A stretch of DNA of 64,000 nt. Source: Wenzhouxiangella sp. Its GTDB lineage: Bacteria > Pseudomonadota > Gammaproteobacteria > Xanthomonadales > Wenzhouxiangellaceae. Within the stretch, counting starts at the first letter, position 1. Every line of letters begins with the position of its first letter. Below, in pieces: positions 10,423 through 20,749 of this stretch. The position numbers were made by a program, and so were the translations under genes. The notes under the pieces were generated by a model that ran no database searches, had not been told where the DNA came from, and saw nothing but the letters and a program-made list of their open reading frames with translations. The DNA lies in contig SLKT01000042.1 of assembly GCA_007134485.1 (NCBI GenBank), positions 47,065 through 111,064 of the forward strand, in the 5' to 3' direction.

Positions 10423-10585
10423 TGTTGGTTTTCCTCTGCTATAAGGGTTACCCGAAGCTTACGCATTGTAGAGAACTCATGCTCGCTTCGCCACTTGGAT
10501 TCGCTGTCCGGGCAGTCAGCGCCATGACAGCTTAATGTAATAAATAAATAATAATTTCAAGTATTTGTGATTATAACTTAATGCG
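10423..10585 (-). promoter_or_regulatory. AT-rich promoter region upstream of acpP
   Basis: Strongly AT-rich tract (aatgtaataaataaataataatttcaagtatttgtgattataa) between fabG and acpP; possible minus-strand -35 TTGAAA. Confidence 0.5.
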
Positions 10586-11335
10586 CTATGTCATGTACAT
10601 GCCGCCATTGACATGCACGGTCTGACCGGTAATGTACCCTCCGGCCGGTCCGGCAAGAAAGCCGACACAGGCGGCAATGTCCTCGACCTCACCGAGCCGG
10701 CCCAGGGGAATTGTACCCTGCAGGCGCTCGCGTTGCTCCGCATCGAGCGCTCGTGTCATGTCGGTGTCGATGAATCCCGGCGCGATCACATTGGCGGTGA
10801 TGCCACGTGAGCCGACCTCATGAGCCACGGCACGGGAAAACCCGGCCAGCCCGGCCTTTGCCGCACAGTAGTTGGCCTGGCCGGGATTGCCGGCATAGCC
10901 GACCACCGACGAGATCGATATGATGCGCCCGGAACGGGCCTTGAGCATGCCACGCAGGCAGGCGCGCGTCACGCGCATGGCGCCACGCAGATTGGTATCC
11001 AGGACCTGATCCCACTCCTCGTCCTTGAGACGCATCAGCAACTGATCCCGGGTGATGGCGGCATTGTTGACCAGCACGGTCACAGCGCCGGCCTGCGAAC
11101 TGATGTGCTTGATAACCGCGCCAATTGCTTCGGCATCGGTTACGTCCAGCACCAGTCCATGCCCGGCACCCAACCGTTCGCTGATCCGGTCGGCCCCGGA
11201 CTGGCTGGTCGCGGTTCCGAAAACCGTGCCACCAAGGGCTTTCAACCAATCGGCGGTGGCTGCTCCAATGCCGCGGCTGGCGCCGGTCACCAGAGCCACC
11301 TGTCCATCGATACGCTGACTGTTTTCAGGGTTCAC
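10586..11335 (-). CDS. fabG: 3-oxoacyl-ACP reductase
   Basis: SDR: VALVTGASRGIGAATA, LVNNAAITRD, YCAAKAGLAGFSRAVAHEVGSRGITANVIAPGFIDTDMT. Confidence 0.96.
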   Translation of the reverse strand: MNPENSQRIDGQVALVTGASRGIGAATADWLKALGGTVFGTATSQSGADRISERLGAGHGLVLDVTDAEAIGAVIKHISSQAGAVTVLVNNAAITRDQLLMRLKDEEWDQVLDTNLRGAMRVTRACLRGMLKARSGRIISISSVVGYAGNPGQANYCAAKAGLAGFSRAVAHEVGSRGITANVIAPGFIDTDMTRALDAEQRERLQGTIPLGRLGEVEDIAACVGFLAGPAGGYITGQTVHVNGGMYMT

Positions 11336-12274
11336 TCAATTCTCCAGTTCATCAATCAGGGATTCCATCTGGCTGACCTGGTGCAGGGATACGCAGGACA
11401 GCTTGCGGTCGATTCGTCGCGCCAGACCACTGAGTACCCGGCCAGGCCCACATTCGGCCAGGTGCTTGATACCGGCCGCGCCCATGGCCTGCACGGTTTC
11501 GGTCCAACGCACCGGCGCCGACATCTGCCCGACCAATGCGGCGCGAATGTCTTCGGGTTTGCTACGCGCCTGAAAATCGATATTGTGGAGCACCGGCACT
11601 TGTGGCTCGGAAATACGAATTTCGGCCAGCACCTCGGCCAGTCCATCGGCGGCCGGTTTCATCAGCTTGCTGTGCGAGGGCACGCTGACCGGCAGGATCA
11701 TCGCGCGCTTGGCCCCGGCATCCCGACACTTGTGCATGGCCCGCTCCACCGCGGCACTGTGACCGGCAATTACCAGCTGTCCCGGAGAGTTGTAATTGGC
11801 CGGTGCGACCACCTGGTCTTCGCAGGCTTCGCGACAAATGGCCTCGACCACTTCATCCTCCAGCCCCAGAACCGCGGCCATTGCGCCCACACCTGCCGGC
11901 ACCGCCGACTGCATCAGCCGGCCGCGCTCGGCAACCACCCGTACCGCGTCAGCAAAATCGATGGCCTCGGCGGCAACCAGTGCGGCATATTCACCCAGGC
12001 TGTGTCCGGCAAACATGGCCGGCGCGGGGCCGCCAAGGCCCTGCCAGACTCGCCAGACGGCAATCCCGCCAGCCAGCATGGCCGGCTGGGTCAGTTCGGT
12101 TCGGTCCAGGTCTTCGGCCGGGCCGTCACTGACCAGCTTCCACAGATCCATTTCCAGCGCTTGGCCGGCCTGGTCAAAGGTATCCCGAACTTCGCGTCGC
12201 TCTCCAGCCAGTTCGGCCAGCATGCCGACCGACTGCGAACCCTGTCCGGGGAACAGCATGGCAAGTGTTGTCAT
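11336..12274 (-). CDS. fabD: Malonyl-CoA--ACP transacylase
   Basis: LAMLFPGQGSQSVGMLAEL, active-site GHSLGEYAALV. Confidence 0.96.
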   Translation of the reverse strand: MTTLAMLFPGQGSQSVGMLAELAGERREVRDTFDQAGQALEMDLWKLVSDGPAEDLDRTELTQPAMLAGGIAVWRVWQGLGGPAPAMFAGHSLGEYAALVAAEAIDFADAVRVVAERGRLMQSAVPAGVGAMAAVLGLEDEVVEAICREACEDQVVAPANYNSPGQLVIAGHSAAVERAMHKCRDAGAKRAMILPVSVPSHSKLMKPAADGLAEVLAEIRISEPQVPVLHNIDFQARSKPEDIRAALVGQMSAPVRWTETVQAMGAAGIKHLAECGPGRVLSGLARRIDRKLSCVSLHQVSQMESLIDELEN

Positions 12275-12296
12275 GGTTCAAGTCAATTTCAGGTAA

Positions 12297-13262
12297 TCAG
12301 TAAACAACCAGTGCGGCGCCCCAGGTGAAACCGCCGCCAAACGCCTCCAGCAACAGCTTCTCACCGCGCTTGACTTCTCCGGATCGGATGGCGACATCAA
12401 GCGCCATGGGCACGGAAGCAGCCGAGGTGTTGCCGTGACGGTCCACGGTGACAATGACCTGGTCCATGGACATGGCCAGTTTGCGTGCGGTCGCCTTGAT
12501 GATTCTCAGATTGGCCTGGTGCGGAATCAGCCAGTCCAGGTCGGATTTATCGAGCTGATTGGCCGCCAGCGTCTCGTCGACGATTCGACCCAGCGTGTTG
12601 ACCGCCACCTTGAAGACTTCGTTGCCCTTCATGCTGACCCGAACGCCACCGCGTTCCTCGGCCTCGAAGCCGCGCGACACACCGACATCGGTCTTGAGCA
12701 GATCCCCGTACCCGCCATTGGCGTGAATGTGCGTCGACAGGATACCGGGCGCTTCATCAGCCACCAGCACGGCGGCTCCAGCGCCATCACCGAACAGCAC
12801 GCAGGTTCCGCGATCGGACCAGTCGATCATGCGCGTCAGGGTCTCGGCGCCGACCACCAGCACACGATTGGCATTACCGGCACGGATGTACTGATCGGCG
12901 ACCGACAGGGCGTAGATGAATCCCGAGCAAGCGGCATTGACATCGAAGGCACCGCACTCTTCCATGCCAAGTCGATGTTGCAGCAGGCAGGCGGTCGAGG
13001 GAAACACCACATCCGGGGTGGTCGTGCCGACGATCAACAGATCGATCTGATCGGGCTTCAGCCCCGCCGCATCGAGGGCATTGAGCGCCGCCTGTTCGGC
13101 CAGGTCACAGGTCGTCTGGCCTTCAGCCGCGACCCGGCGTTCACAAATGCCGGTGCGCTCGCGAATCCACTGGTCGGTAGTATCAACCAGCTTTTCGAGA
13201 TCGGCATTGGTCAGCACTTTTTCCGGGAGATACCTGCCGGTGCCGGCGATGCGCGCATACAT
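12297..13262 (-). CDS. fabH: Beta-ketoacyl-ACP synthase III
   Basis: [56 protein letters not shown]. Confidence 0.96.
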   Translation of the reverse strand: MYARIAGTGRYLPEKVLTNADLEKLVDTTDQWIRERTGICERRVAAEGQTTCDLAEQAALNALDAAGLKPDQIDLLIVGTTTPDVVFPSTACLLQHRLGMEECGAFDVNAACSGFIYALSVADQYIRAGNANRVLVVGAETLTRMIDWSDRGTCVLFGDGAGAAVLVADEAPGILSTHIHANGGYGDLLKTDVGVSRGFEAEERGGVRVSMKGNEVFKVAVNTLGRIVDETLAANQLDKSDLDWLIPHQANLRIIKATARKLAMSMDQVIVTVDRHGNTSAASVPMALDVAIRSGEVKRGEKLLLEAFGGGFTWGAALVVY

Positions 13263-13289
13263 TCGCTCAGGCTCCCTTTGAAACTTTCA

Positions 13290-14291
13290 TCAGTAACTCT
13301 CCCAAAGTTTGCTCTCGAGTTGCCCAACCAGATCGTTTCTGGCCTGAAGCGCAGCCAGCTCGATGGCGCGCGCATATCCTCGCGCGCAACTGCCACCGTG
13401 GCTCTTGATGACGGTACCACGAATACCCAGCATCGGGGCGCCATTATGCCGGGCCGGATCAAGCATGTCATGCAGCGCCCGAACGCGCGAACGTGCAAGC
13501 AGACCCGCCAGGCTACCCTTGAGGGTCTGGCGAAAGGATTCCGACATCAGTCGGACCGCGCCCTCTGCCCCCTTGAGGAGGACATTGCCGACGAATCCGT
13601 CACATACAACCAGGTCCACGCGGGCCTCGAAGACCTGATCCGGCTCGATGAATCCGGCATACTCCAGAGACGGCTCGGCATCGATCAATCGCGCGGCCTC
13701 CCGGATGACATCCGGACCCTTGCCCGGCTCGGTACCGATATTGAGTAATCCAATGCGCGGCTGACGCTGCTCGAGCACCGAAAACCCGACGTTTCCCAAA
13801 TGGGCAAACTCCAGCAGTCGCCGGGCATCCACATTGACATTGGCGCCCAGGTCAAGCATCCAGACCACGCGAGTCGTCGTGGGAATCGCCCCCATGAGGG
13901 CGGGCCTTTCAATACCCGGCAACATGCCAAGGCGCTGGCGCGAAATGGCCATCAATGCGGCCGTGCTGCCACCACTGACGACGGCGTCGGCGCCCTGATC
14001 GGCCAGCCGGCCAATCGCCGCCCACATGCTGCTGCGCTGCCCATGACGAATGGCCTGGACTGCAGACGCGTCGGCAGGCAATTCCTCCTCGGCGATGATC
14101 AGTTCAATCTTCGATTGCAGCGCTTTCGGCAGCGAGGATATACGAGCGCCAAGCGATGCGGGTCCGGCCAGAGCGATCTGCACAAGAGGATCATTCTGCA
14201 GCGAAAGCTGCAGCGCCGGGACGACCACATCGGGGCCTTCGTCGCCGCCCATCGCGTCGACGGCAATCCACACCGTTTGCTGATCGGTCAC
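13290..14291 (-). CDS. plsX: Phosphate acyltransferase
   Basis: IAVDAMGGDEGPDVVVPA, VSGGSTAALMA, LLNIGTEPGKG, VDLVVCDGFVGNVLLKGAEG. Confidence 0.95.
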   Translation of the reverse strand: MTDQQTVWIAVDAMGGDEGPDVVVPALQLSLQNDPLVQIALAGPASLGARISSLPKALQSKIELIIAEEELPADASAVQAIRHGQRSSMWAAIGRLADQGADAVVSGGSTAALMAISRQRLGMLPGIERPALMGAIPTTTRVVWMLDLGANVNVDARRLLEFAHLGNVGFSVLEQRQPRIGLLNIGTEPGKGPDVIREAARLIDAEPSLEYAGFIEPDQVFEARVDLVVCDGFVGNVLLKGAEGAVRLMSESFRQTLKGSLAGLLARSRVRALHDMLDPARHNGAPMLGIRGTVIKSHGGSCARGYARAIELAALQARNDLVGQLESKLWESY

Positions 14292-14306
14292 GATCGCCAG
14301 GCAGGA

Positions 14307-14516
14307 TTATTCCTGCAGCTCTTCCTCGTCTTCTTCGAATTCCGGCGCGAACTCGACAACCTGGCGACCGCGATAGAAGCCCTCGGCAGAGACGTGATGA
14401 CGACGATGGGTTTCCCCGGTCGCCAGTTCCTCCGACAGGGTCGGCGCCTTCAGCCGGTCATGCGAACGGCGCATGCCGCGCTTCGACGGGGTCTTGCGAC
14501 TCTTTTGAACAGCCAT
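14307..14516 (-). CDS. rpmF: 50S ribosomal protein L32
   Basis: [22 protein letters not shown]; next to plsX and yceD. Confidence 0.96.
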   Translation of the reverse strand: MAVQKSRKTPSKRGMRRSHDRLKAPTLSEELATGETHRRHHVSAEGFYRGRQVVEFAPEFEEDEEELQE

Positions 14517-14537
14517 GATTGCTACTCCATGAAAATG

Positions 14538-15053
14538 TCAATTTCGGTCGCGCTTTGCAGATTTCAGCGCGGCCAGTACTTCAAAGGGCCGATGAGTCTC
14601 CTGACCCACCGATTGTTGCGTATCACTCACCCGCTCCGATTCCGGATCAATCGGCACCAGGGGCAGACTCAGTAGCACTTCTTCCTCGATCAATTCCAGC
14701 AATTTCAGTCGGTTATCGGCACACAGCTTGGGCTCGTAGTCATCCGGCAAACCATCGGCCGCCTGTTCACTGCTGACCACCCCGACCACCGAACTGCCTT
14801 CAATCTCCTGGTCGAAGGTCTTCAGAGAGCGCTGACACTGCATCGGCACCGTACCGGCAACCTGCACTTCAACGCGCACCTGGCGCTGCTCGTCATGGGC
14901 GAATGTCAACCGGAAGCTCACTTCAGTGGACTCACGTTCGACAATCAAGCCTTCAAGGCGCTGCATTCGAGCCAGCGGCACAGTCCCGGAAAACTCTCGC
15001 CGGGCCGCAGCGGCCTTGTCTGGATGTACCCAATCAGGGAAATCTCGCGACAT
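14538..15053 (-). CDS. yceD: YceD/DUF177 family protein
   Basis: Synteny with rpmF; CQRSLKTFDQEIEG pattern; start re-assigned to MSRDFPDW (listed ORF is longer). Confidence 0.82.
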   Translation of the reverse strand: MSRDFPDWVHPDKAAAARREFSGTVPLARMQRLEGLIVERESTEVSFRLTFAHDEQRQVRVEVQVAGTVPMQCQRSLKTFDQEIEGSSVVGVVSSEQAADGLPDDYEPKLCADNRLKLLELIEEEVLLSLPLVPIDPESERVSDTQQSVGQETHRPFEVLAALKSAKRDRN

Positions 15054-15128
15054 AAGCCGGCCATTATACCATTGCGCCCTTTCATGCCACAATGACCCAC
15101 GCTGCAAAAGGATGAAACGGAAATCGAC

Positions 15129-15710
15129 GTGAAAGACCTGATTCTGGCCTCCGGCTCGACCTATCGTCGTGACATGCTGGCCCGCCTGGAGCTGCCCTTT
15201 GGCGTGCAGGCCGCCAACATCGACGAAACCCCGCGCCCCGGCGAGCACGCTGACGCGCTGGCTGTGCGCCTGGGCCTTGAAAAGGCCGTCCATGTGGCCC
15301 GCGACCGGCCCGAGGCGATCGTCATCGGCTCCGACCAGGTCGCCGAGTGCAACGGGCGACTGCTGGGCAAGCCCGGCAGTATCGACAAGGCCATCGAGCA
15401 ACTGACCTTCTGCAATGGACGGGAGGTGGTCTTTCACTCATCAGTGGCCGTGGTCCGGGGCGCACGAGTGATCGGTCAGGAACGGGTGCCGACCCGGGTT
15501 CGCCTGCGCAAGCTCAGCCGGGATCGCATTCGCAGCTACGTGATGCGCGAAAAGCCGATTGATTGTGCCGGCGCCATGAAAAGCGAGGCCCTGGGCATCG
15601 TCCTGGCCGCATCCATTTCCAGCGATGACCCCACCGCCCTGATCGGGTTGCCGCTGATCGCCACGGTCAGCCTGCTCGAGTCCGCCGGAGTGGAGATCAT
15701 CCAGCCCTGA
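15129..15710 (+). CDS. Maf-family nucleotide pyrophosphatase (YceF-like)
   Basis: LILASGSTYRRDMLARLELPF, IGSDQVAE, NGREVVFHSSVAV; divergent from yceD. Confidence 0.9.
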   Translation: MKDLILASGSTYRRDMLARLELPFGVQAANIDETPRPGEHADALAVRLGLEKAVHVARDRPEAIVIGSDQVAECNGRLLGKPGSIDKAIEQLTFCNGREVVFHSSVAVVRGARVIGQERVPTRVRLRKLSRDRIRSYVMREKPIDCAGAMKSEALGIVLAASISSDDPTALIGLPLIATVSLLESAGVEIIQP

Positions 15711-15781
15711 TTCGACCGCCTGGTCAGCCACCTCGGTGGTAAACTCTGCCTACCATACGCAACTGAATGGAGTCGCCCTTC

Positions 15782-17782
15782 ATGCCATCTCAGGCTTCTG
15801 AATCGAAGAGCTCGAAACACTGGCGCCTGGAGTCCGATCTCGACGGAATCTCCTGGCTTTACATCGACCGTGATGATGAGAAGGTCAACAGCCTGGGCAC
15901 CGAGGTGCTCTCGGAGCTCGAACAGATCATCACCCAGCTCGAAAACGATCAGCCCACCGGCCTGGTGCTGATGTCGGGCAAGTCGCGCAACTTCATTGTC
16001 GGGGCCGATGTGCGTGAATTCGATGCCACCGACAAGGTCTCGGAACTCGAGGACAACGTGCGCAAGGTGCATGGCCTGTTCCAGCGCATCGAAGACCTGG
16101 CCTTTCCGACGGTGGTGGCATTCGAGGGTTATTGCCTCGGTGGCGGCCTGGAATTGTCATTGTGTTTCGACTGGCGGATCGCGCTGGATGCCGATCACAC
16201 CCGCGTCGGCTTTCCGGAGGTCAACCTGGGCATTTATCCGGGCTTCGGTGGCTCGGGACGCTCAATCCGTGCCATGGGTGGTCTGCAGGCCATGCAGATC
16301 ATGCTGACCGGCAAGATGCTGCGTGCGCGCGCCGCGCGCGGACTTGGGCTGATTGACCAGACCGTGGACCGACACGGCTCGTTGCGCTGGGCGGCGCGCA
16401 ACGCGGTACTGAAGAAGAAGCGCTCGTCGAAACCACCGCTGAAATCACGCCTGACCACGCTGGGACCGGTCCGCAAGTTCCTGGCCGGCCAGATGCGCAA
16501 GCAGGTTCGTGGCAAGGCCCGACCGGAGCACTACCCCGCCCCGTACGAGCTGATCGACGCTTTCGAGGCCAGCGGCAACTCCCAGGCGACCATGATCCGG
16601 CTGGAGGCCGAAAAGGTCCCGCGCCTGCTGGCCGGAGACACCTCGCGCAACCTGCGCCGGGTGTTCAGGTTGATGGAATCCCTGAAGGAACAGGGCAAGC
16701 GCAGTGATTTCAAGGCGCGCCGGGTGCATGTCATCGGCGCCGGCGTGATGGGTGGCGACATTGCCGCCTGGTGCGCCTCGCGCGGCCTGGAAGTCACTCT
16801 GCAGGACCGCGAGATGAAATACATCGAGCCGGCGCTCAAGCGTGCCGGATCACTGTTCAAGCGGCGTCTGAAAAAGCCCGAGGCGATTGCGGCCGCCAAG
16901 CTACGTCTCAGGGCCGATGTCGAAGGCGCCGGCGTCAAGCGCGCCGACGTGGTCATCGAGGCGATCTTCGAAAACCGTGACGCCAAGCGCGAACTTTTTT
17001 CCAACCTGGCCAAGGACCTGCAGCCCAGCGCCCTGGTCGCCACCAACACCTCGGCGATTCCGCTGGATGAATTGTCGGATGTCTTCGAAGATCCGTCACG
17101 CCTGATCGGCCTGCATTTTTTCAATCCGGTGGCCAAGATGCCCCTGGTCGAGATCGTTTACGGCAAGGACACCAACACCGACCGGGTCAACGATGGCTCG
17201 AGCTTCGCCACCCAGATCGGCAAGTACGCACTGCCGGTCACATCGACCCCGGGATTCCTGGTCAACCGGGTGCTGGCCCCGTACATGCGCAATGCCATGC
17301 AGATGCACCGCGAAGGCGTGCCCAAGGAAGCCCTGGACAAGGCAGCCGAGCAATTCGGCATGCCGATGGGTCCTGTTGAGCTGGCCGATACCGTCGGACT
17401 GGATGTCGGGCTCGGAGTCATCGACACCCTGATGGGCGAGGATGCCGGCGAAGACCGAAAGATTCTCGAGAGCATGGTTGAGTCCGGGAAATTGGGCAAG
17501 AAATCCGGCGAAGGCTTCTATCGCTGGAAAAAGGGCAAACCGCAACGTGATGCCAAGGCGCATGAAGGTCATGATCTCGAGGCATTGGCCGAAAAGCTGA
17601 TGCAACCGTATTTCGACGAGTGCCGGGCTTGCCTGGATGACCAGGTGGTCAAGGATGCCGACCTGCTCGATGCCGGCATGATTTTCGGCACCGGTTTTGC
17701 GCCTTTTCGCGGAGGCCCGATGCATTATCTCGAATCCCGTGCCGCCCAGGGCGGCACTGCTGATCAAGAGGAGCAATCCTGA
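15782..17782 (+). CDS. fadJ: 3-hydroxyacyl-CoA dehydrogenase/enoyl-CoA hydratase, fatty-acid oxidation alpha subunit
   Basis: Crotonase domain (GGGLELSLCFDWRIA) plus HAD_N (VHVIGAGVMGGDIAAWCASRGLEVTLQD) and HAD_C (GFLVNRVLAPYMRNA). Confidence 0.9.
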   Translation: MPSQASESKSSKHWRLESDLDGISWLYIDRDDEKVNSLGTEVLSELEQIITQLENDQPTGLVLMSGKSRNFIVGADVREFDATDKVSELEDNVRKVHGLFQRIEDLAFPTVVAFEGYCLGGGLELSLCFDWRIALDADHTRVGFPEVNLGIYPGFGGSGRSIRAMGGLQAMQIMLTGKMLRARAARGLGLIDQTVDRHGSLRWAARNAVLKKKRSSKPPLKSRLTTLGPVRKFLAGQMRKQVRGKARPEHYPAPYELIDAFEASGNSQATMIRLEAEKVPRLLAGDTSRNLRRVFRLMESLKEQGKRSDFKARRVHVIGAGVMGGDIAAWCASRGLEVTLQDREMKYIEPALKRAGSLFKRRLKKPEAIAAAKLRLRADVEGAGVKRADVVIEAIFENRDAKRELFSNLAKDLQPSALVATNTSAIPLDELSDVFEDPSRLIGLHFFNPVAKMPLVEIVYGKDTNTDRVNDGSSFATQIGKYALPVTSTPGFLVNRVLAPYMRNAMQMHREGVPKEALDKAAEQFGMPMGPVELADTVGLDVGLGVIDTLMGEDAGEDRKILESMVESGKLGKKSGEGFYRWKKGKPQRDAKAHEGHDLEALAEKLMQPYFDECRACLDDQVVKDADLLDAGMIFGTGFAPFRGGPMHYLESRAAQGGTADQEEQS

Positions 17783-19062
17783 TGACTGAGAACCGTCTGC
17801 GCAAGATCGCCATCATCGGCGGCAGTCGCATTCCCTTCTGTCGTTCCAACACCCTGTATGCGAGCCAGACCAATCTGGACATGCTCAGCGCTGCGATTCA
17901 GGGCGTGGTCGACCGCTTTGAGCTGGATGGCAAACAAATCGACCAGGTGCTGGCCGGCGCCGTGACCACCCATTCCAAGGACTGGAACCTGGCGCGTGAA
18001 GCCGTGCTGTCGACCACGCTGTCGCCCTTGACCAGCGGGATCACCCTTCAACAGGCCTGCGGGACCAGTCTCCAGGCGGCCCTGCTGGCCGGCGGCCAGA
18101 TCGCCTCCGGCCAGATCGAATCGGCCATCGTGGCCGGCACCGACACCACCAGCGATGCCCCCATCGTGTTCAAGCGCCGCTTTGCCCAGCGCTTGATCAA
18201 GCTGGGCCGGGCCCGTTCACTGGGCCAGAAACTGGGCGCGTTCAAGGGATTTTCTTTCGGTGAACTGGCGCCCCAGCCTCCGCGCAACAGCGAACCGCGC
18301 ACCGGATTGTCCATGGGCCAGCATTGCGAACGCATGGCCCGCGAGTGGGACATCAGTCGCGCCGATCAGGATGAGCTGACCCTGGATTCGCACCAGAAGG
18401 CCGCTGCGGCCTGGGATTCCGGATTCTTCGATGATCTTGTAACTGCCCACGAAGGCGTCATTCGTGACAACATCGTCCGCCCGGACACCAGCCTGGACAA
18501 GCTGTCCAGCCTGAAACCGGTCTTCGATCGCAAGGAAGGCACCCTGACCGCCGGCAATTCCACCACCCTGACCGATGGGGCGGCCGGGGTGCTGCTGGCC
18601 TCGGAAGAATGGGCCAAAAAGCACGATTTGCCGGTCACCGCCTGGCTGACCTTCGGTCGTACCGCCTCGGTCGATTTCGTCAACCAGGATGAAGGCTTGC
18701 TGATGGCCCCCACGGTGGCGGTGGCAGAAATGCTGCAACAGGCCGAGTTGAAACTGCAGGATTTCGATTTCTACGAGATCCACGAGGCTTTCGCCGCGCA
18801 GGTGTTGTGCACACTCAAAGCCTGGGAATCGAAAACCTATTGCACCGAGCGCCTGGGCCTGGATGATGCCCTGGGCAGCATCGACCGCTCGCGGATGAAT
18901 GTTCAGGGCGGCTCGGTCGCCATCGGCCACCCGTTTGCAGCCACCGGCGCACGCATCCTGTCCACCCTGGCCGCCACCCTGGAAAAGGCCGGCTCCGGGC
19001 GCGGCCTGATCTCGGTGTGCACCGCCGGCGGCATGGGCGTCTCGGCTATTGTTGAAAGATAG
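17782..19062 (+). CDS. fadI: Acetyl-CoA C-acyltransferase (thiolase)
   Basis: Active-site QQACGTSLQAAL, NVQGGSVAIGHPFAATGARI, SVCTAGGMG; overlaps the preceding fadJ-like gene. Confidence 0.9.
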   Translation: MTENRLRKIAIIGGSRIPFCRSNTLYASQTNLDMLSAAIQGVVDRFELDGKQIDQVLAGAVTTHSKDWNLAREAVLSTTLSPLTSGITLQQACGTSLQAALLAGGQIASGQIESAIVAGTDTTSDAPIVFKRRFAQRLIKLGRARSLGQKLGAFKGFSFGELAPQPPRNSEPRTGLSMGQHCERMAREWDISRADQDELTLDSHQKAAAAWDSGFFDDLVTAHEGVIRDNIVRPDTSLDKLSSLKPVFDRKEGTLTAGNSTTLTDGAAGVLLASEEWAKKHDLPVTAWLTFGRTASVDFVNQDEGLLMAPTVAVAEMLQQAELKLQDFDFYEIHEAFAAQVLCTLKAWESKTYCTERLGLDDALGSIDRSRMNVQGGSVAIGHPFAATGARILSTLAATLEKAGSGRGLISVCTAGGMGVSAIVER

Positions 19063-19092
19063 GTTTCAGGGGTCAGGATTCAGGGGTCAGGT
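19061..19092. repeat. Short degenerate CAGG(G)-TTCAGG-type repeat tract
   Basis: aggtttcaggggtcaggattcaggggtcaggt; resembles the tract at 26116-26146. Confidence 0.55.
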
Positions 19093-19357
19093 CCTGGTAG
19101 TCCGGGTGGCGGTCGATCCATGATTTGACGTATGGGCATCGTGGCCGGACCTTCAGGCCTTCTGAACGCGCCCAGTCCAGGGCATGACGGGTGAGTCGGC
19201 CGGCCAGGCCGCGACCACCGACGGCCTCTGGCACGCGCACGCTGTTCATGCTGACGACATCGCCGCTGCGGGTGAATTCCAATACGCAGGTTTCGCCGTC
19301 GACCACCATAGAGAACCGTCCGGCTTCCAATTCCAGATTGATTGTCGGCTCATCCAT
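19073..19357 (-). CDS. GNAT family N-acetyltransferase (YjdJ/GTNAT type)
   Basis: NSVRVPEAVGGRGLAGRLTRHALDWARSEGLKVRPRCPYVKSWIDRHPDY; ~95 aa. Confidence 0.88.
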   Translation of the reverse strand: MDEPTINLELEAGRFSMVVDGETCVLEFTRSGDVVSMNSVRVPEAVGGRGLAGRLTRHALDWARSEGLKVRPRCPYVKSWIDRHPDYQDLTPES

Positions 19358-20717
19358 GGCCGACTTCCTTGGCGGCACGATCCAGTCCCCGTCCGAGCTT
19401 GTCGACCAGTTCCTCGATCTGCGCCTCGTCGATAATCAGTGGCGGGCAGATGGCGACCACATCGCCGGGCAGTGCACGCACGATCAGGCCTTCGGCCAGA
19501 CAGCCGGCGGCGACCTTGAAGGCCAACTTTTCGGACGGCGGAAACTGAGCACGTGTGGCCTTGTCGGCGACCAGTTCCAGGCCGGCAATCAGGCCGATGC
19601 CGCGCAAGTTTCCGACCAATGGATGGTCGGCGATCGGCGCGAGTTTCTCCTGCAGGATCGGGCCCATTCGGGCGGCATGCGCCATCAACCCGCGCTCTTC
19701 CATCAATTCCAGGTTACGCAAGGCCACGGCCGCCGCGACCGGGTGGCCGGCATAGGTCAAGCCATGGGCAAACAGCCCGACGCCGCCGGCGGCATCGACG
19801 ATGGCATCGAACATGAACGGTGGTACCGCAACCGCCGAGATCGGCTGGTAGGCCGACGACAAGGCCTTGGCCATGGTCATGGTGGTGGGTTTCATGTTGT
19901 AGGTCTGGCAACCGAAGGGCATGCCGGTACGGCCAAAACCACACACCACCTCGTCATCGATCAACAGGATGTCGTGCTTTTCTAGAATGGGCTGAATCCG
20001 GTCGAAATAGCCTTCCGGTGGGAGGATTACGCCACCGGCGCCCATCAGGGGTTCAGCGATCATGGCGGCAATGGTATCGGCGCCCTCATGCTCGATCACC
20101 GCCTCCAGTTCACGCGCCAGTCGGTCGGCGAATTCGGCCTCGCTTTCACCATCCCTGCCCTGACGATAGAAATTGGGCGAGGTCAGGTGAATGACGTCGT
20201 CCATGGACAGATCGAAATGCTTGTGGAAGGCCGGCAACCCGGTCAGGGCGGCGGTGGCCATGGTCACACCGTGATAGGCGTTGCCACGCGAAATGATCTT
20301 CTTCTTTTCCGGCTTGCCGATGGCATGAAAGTAATAGCGCATTAGCTTGACTTGGGTGTCATTGGCATCGGAGCCTGAACAACCAAACAGAAAACGCGCA
20401 CCCTCGATCGGCACCCATTCGGCCAGCTTGGCGGCCAGACGAATGCTGGGCTCGTTGCTCTTGCCGGCAAACAGGGGCCCGTAGCAGAACTTCTCCATCT
20501 GCTGTGCCGCCACCCGGGCCAGTTCCTTCTCGCCATAACCCAGCGCGGTGCACCACAACCCGGCCATGCCTTCAAGATATCGGTTGCCGTCGTTATCGTA
20601 GATGTACACGCCTTCACCGCGATCCCAGATCTGGGGGCCAAGGTCACGATGACCGCGCAGGTCGGTGGCGGGATGGAACAGATGATCAAGGTCAAGCTGG
20701 GCCAGGGAACGGGTCAA
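19350..20717 (-). CDS. Class III aminotransferase (omega-aminotransferase-like)
   Basis: GVYIYDNDGNRYLEGMAGLWC, DILLIDDEVVCGFGRTG, MTMAKALSSAYQPISAV (PLP Lys). Confidence 0.9.
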   Translation of the reverse strand: MTRSLAQLDLDHLFHPATDLRGHRDLGPQIWDRGEGVYIYDNDGNRYLEGMAGLWCTALGYGEKELARVAAQQMEKFCYGPLFAGKSNEPSIRLAAKLAEWVPIEGARFLFGCSGSDANDTQVKLMRYYFHAIGKPEKKKIISRGNAYHGVTMATAALTGLPAFHKHFDLSMDDVIHLTSPNFYRQGRDGESEAEFADRLARELEAVIEHEGADTIAAMIAEPLMGAGGVILPPEGYFDRIQPILEKHDILLIDDEVVCGFGRTGMPFGCQTYNMKPTTMTMAKALSSAYQPISAVAVPPFMFDAIVDAAGGVGLFAHGLTYAGHPVAAAVALRNLELMEERGLMAHAARMGPILQEKLAPIADHPLVGNLRGIGLIAGLELVADKATRAQFPPSEKLAFKVAAGCLAEGLIVRALPGDVVAICPPLIIDEAQIEELVDKLGRGLDRAAKEVGHG

Positions 20718-20749
20718 GGGGAATTCCTCCTGAAAAATCGGAAAGGCTA

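Noticed and set aside
10820-12328. 502-aa plus-strand ORF antisense to fabG/fabD
   Set aside because: Mirror ORF of a GC-rich coding strand; no recognisable domain, while the minus strand encodes clear FabG and FabD.
12435-13748. 437-aa plus-strand ORF antisense to fabH/plsX
   Set aside because: Shadow ORF spanning two well-supported genes.
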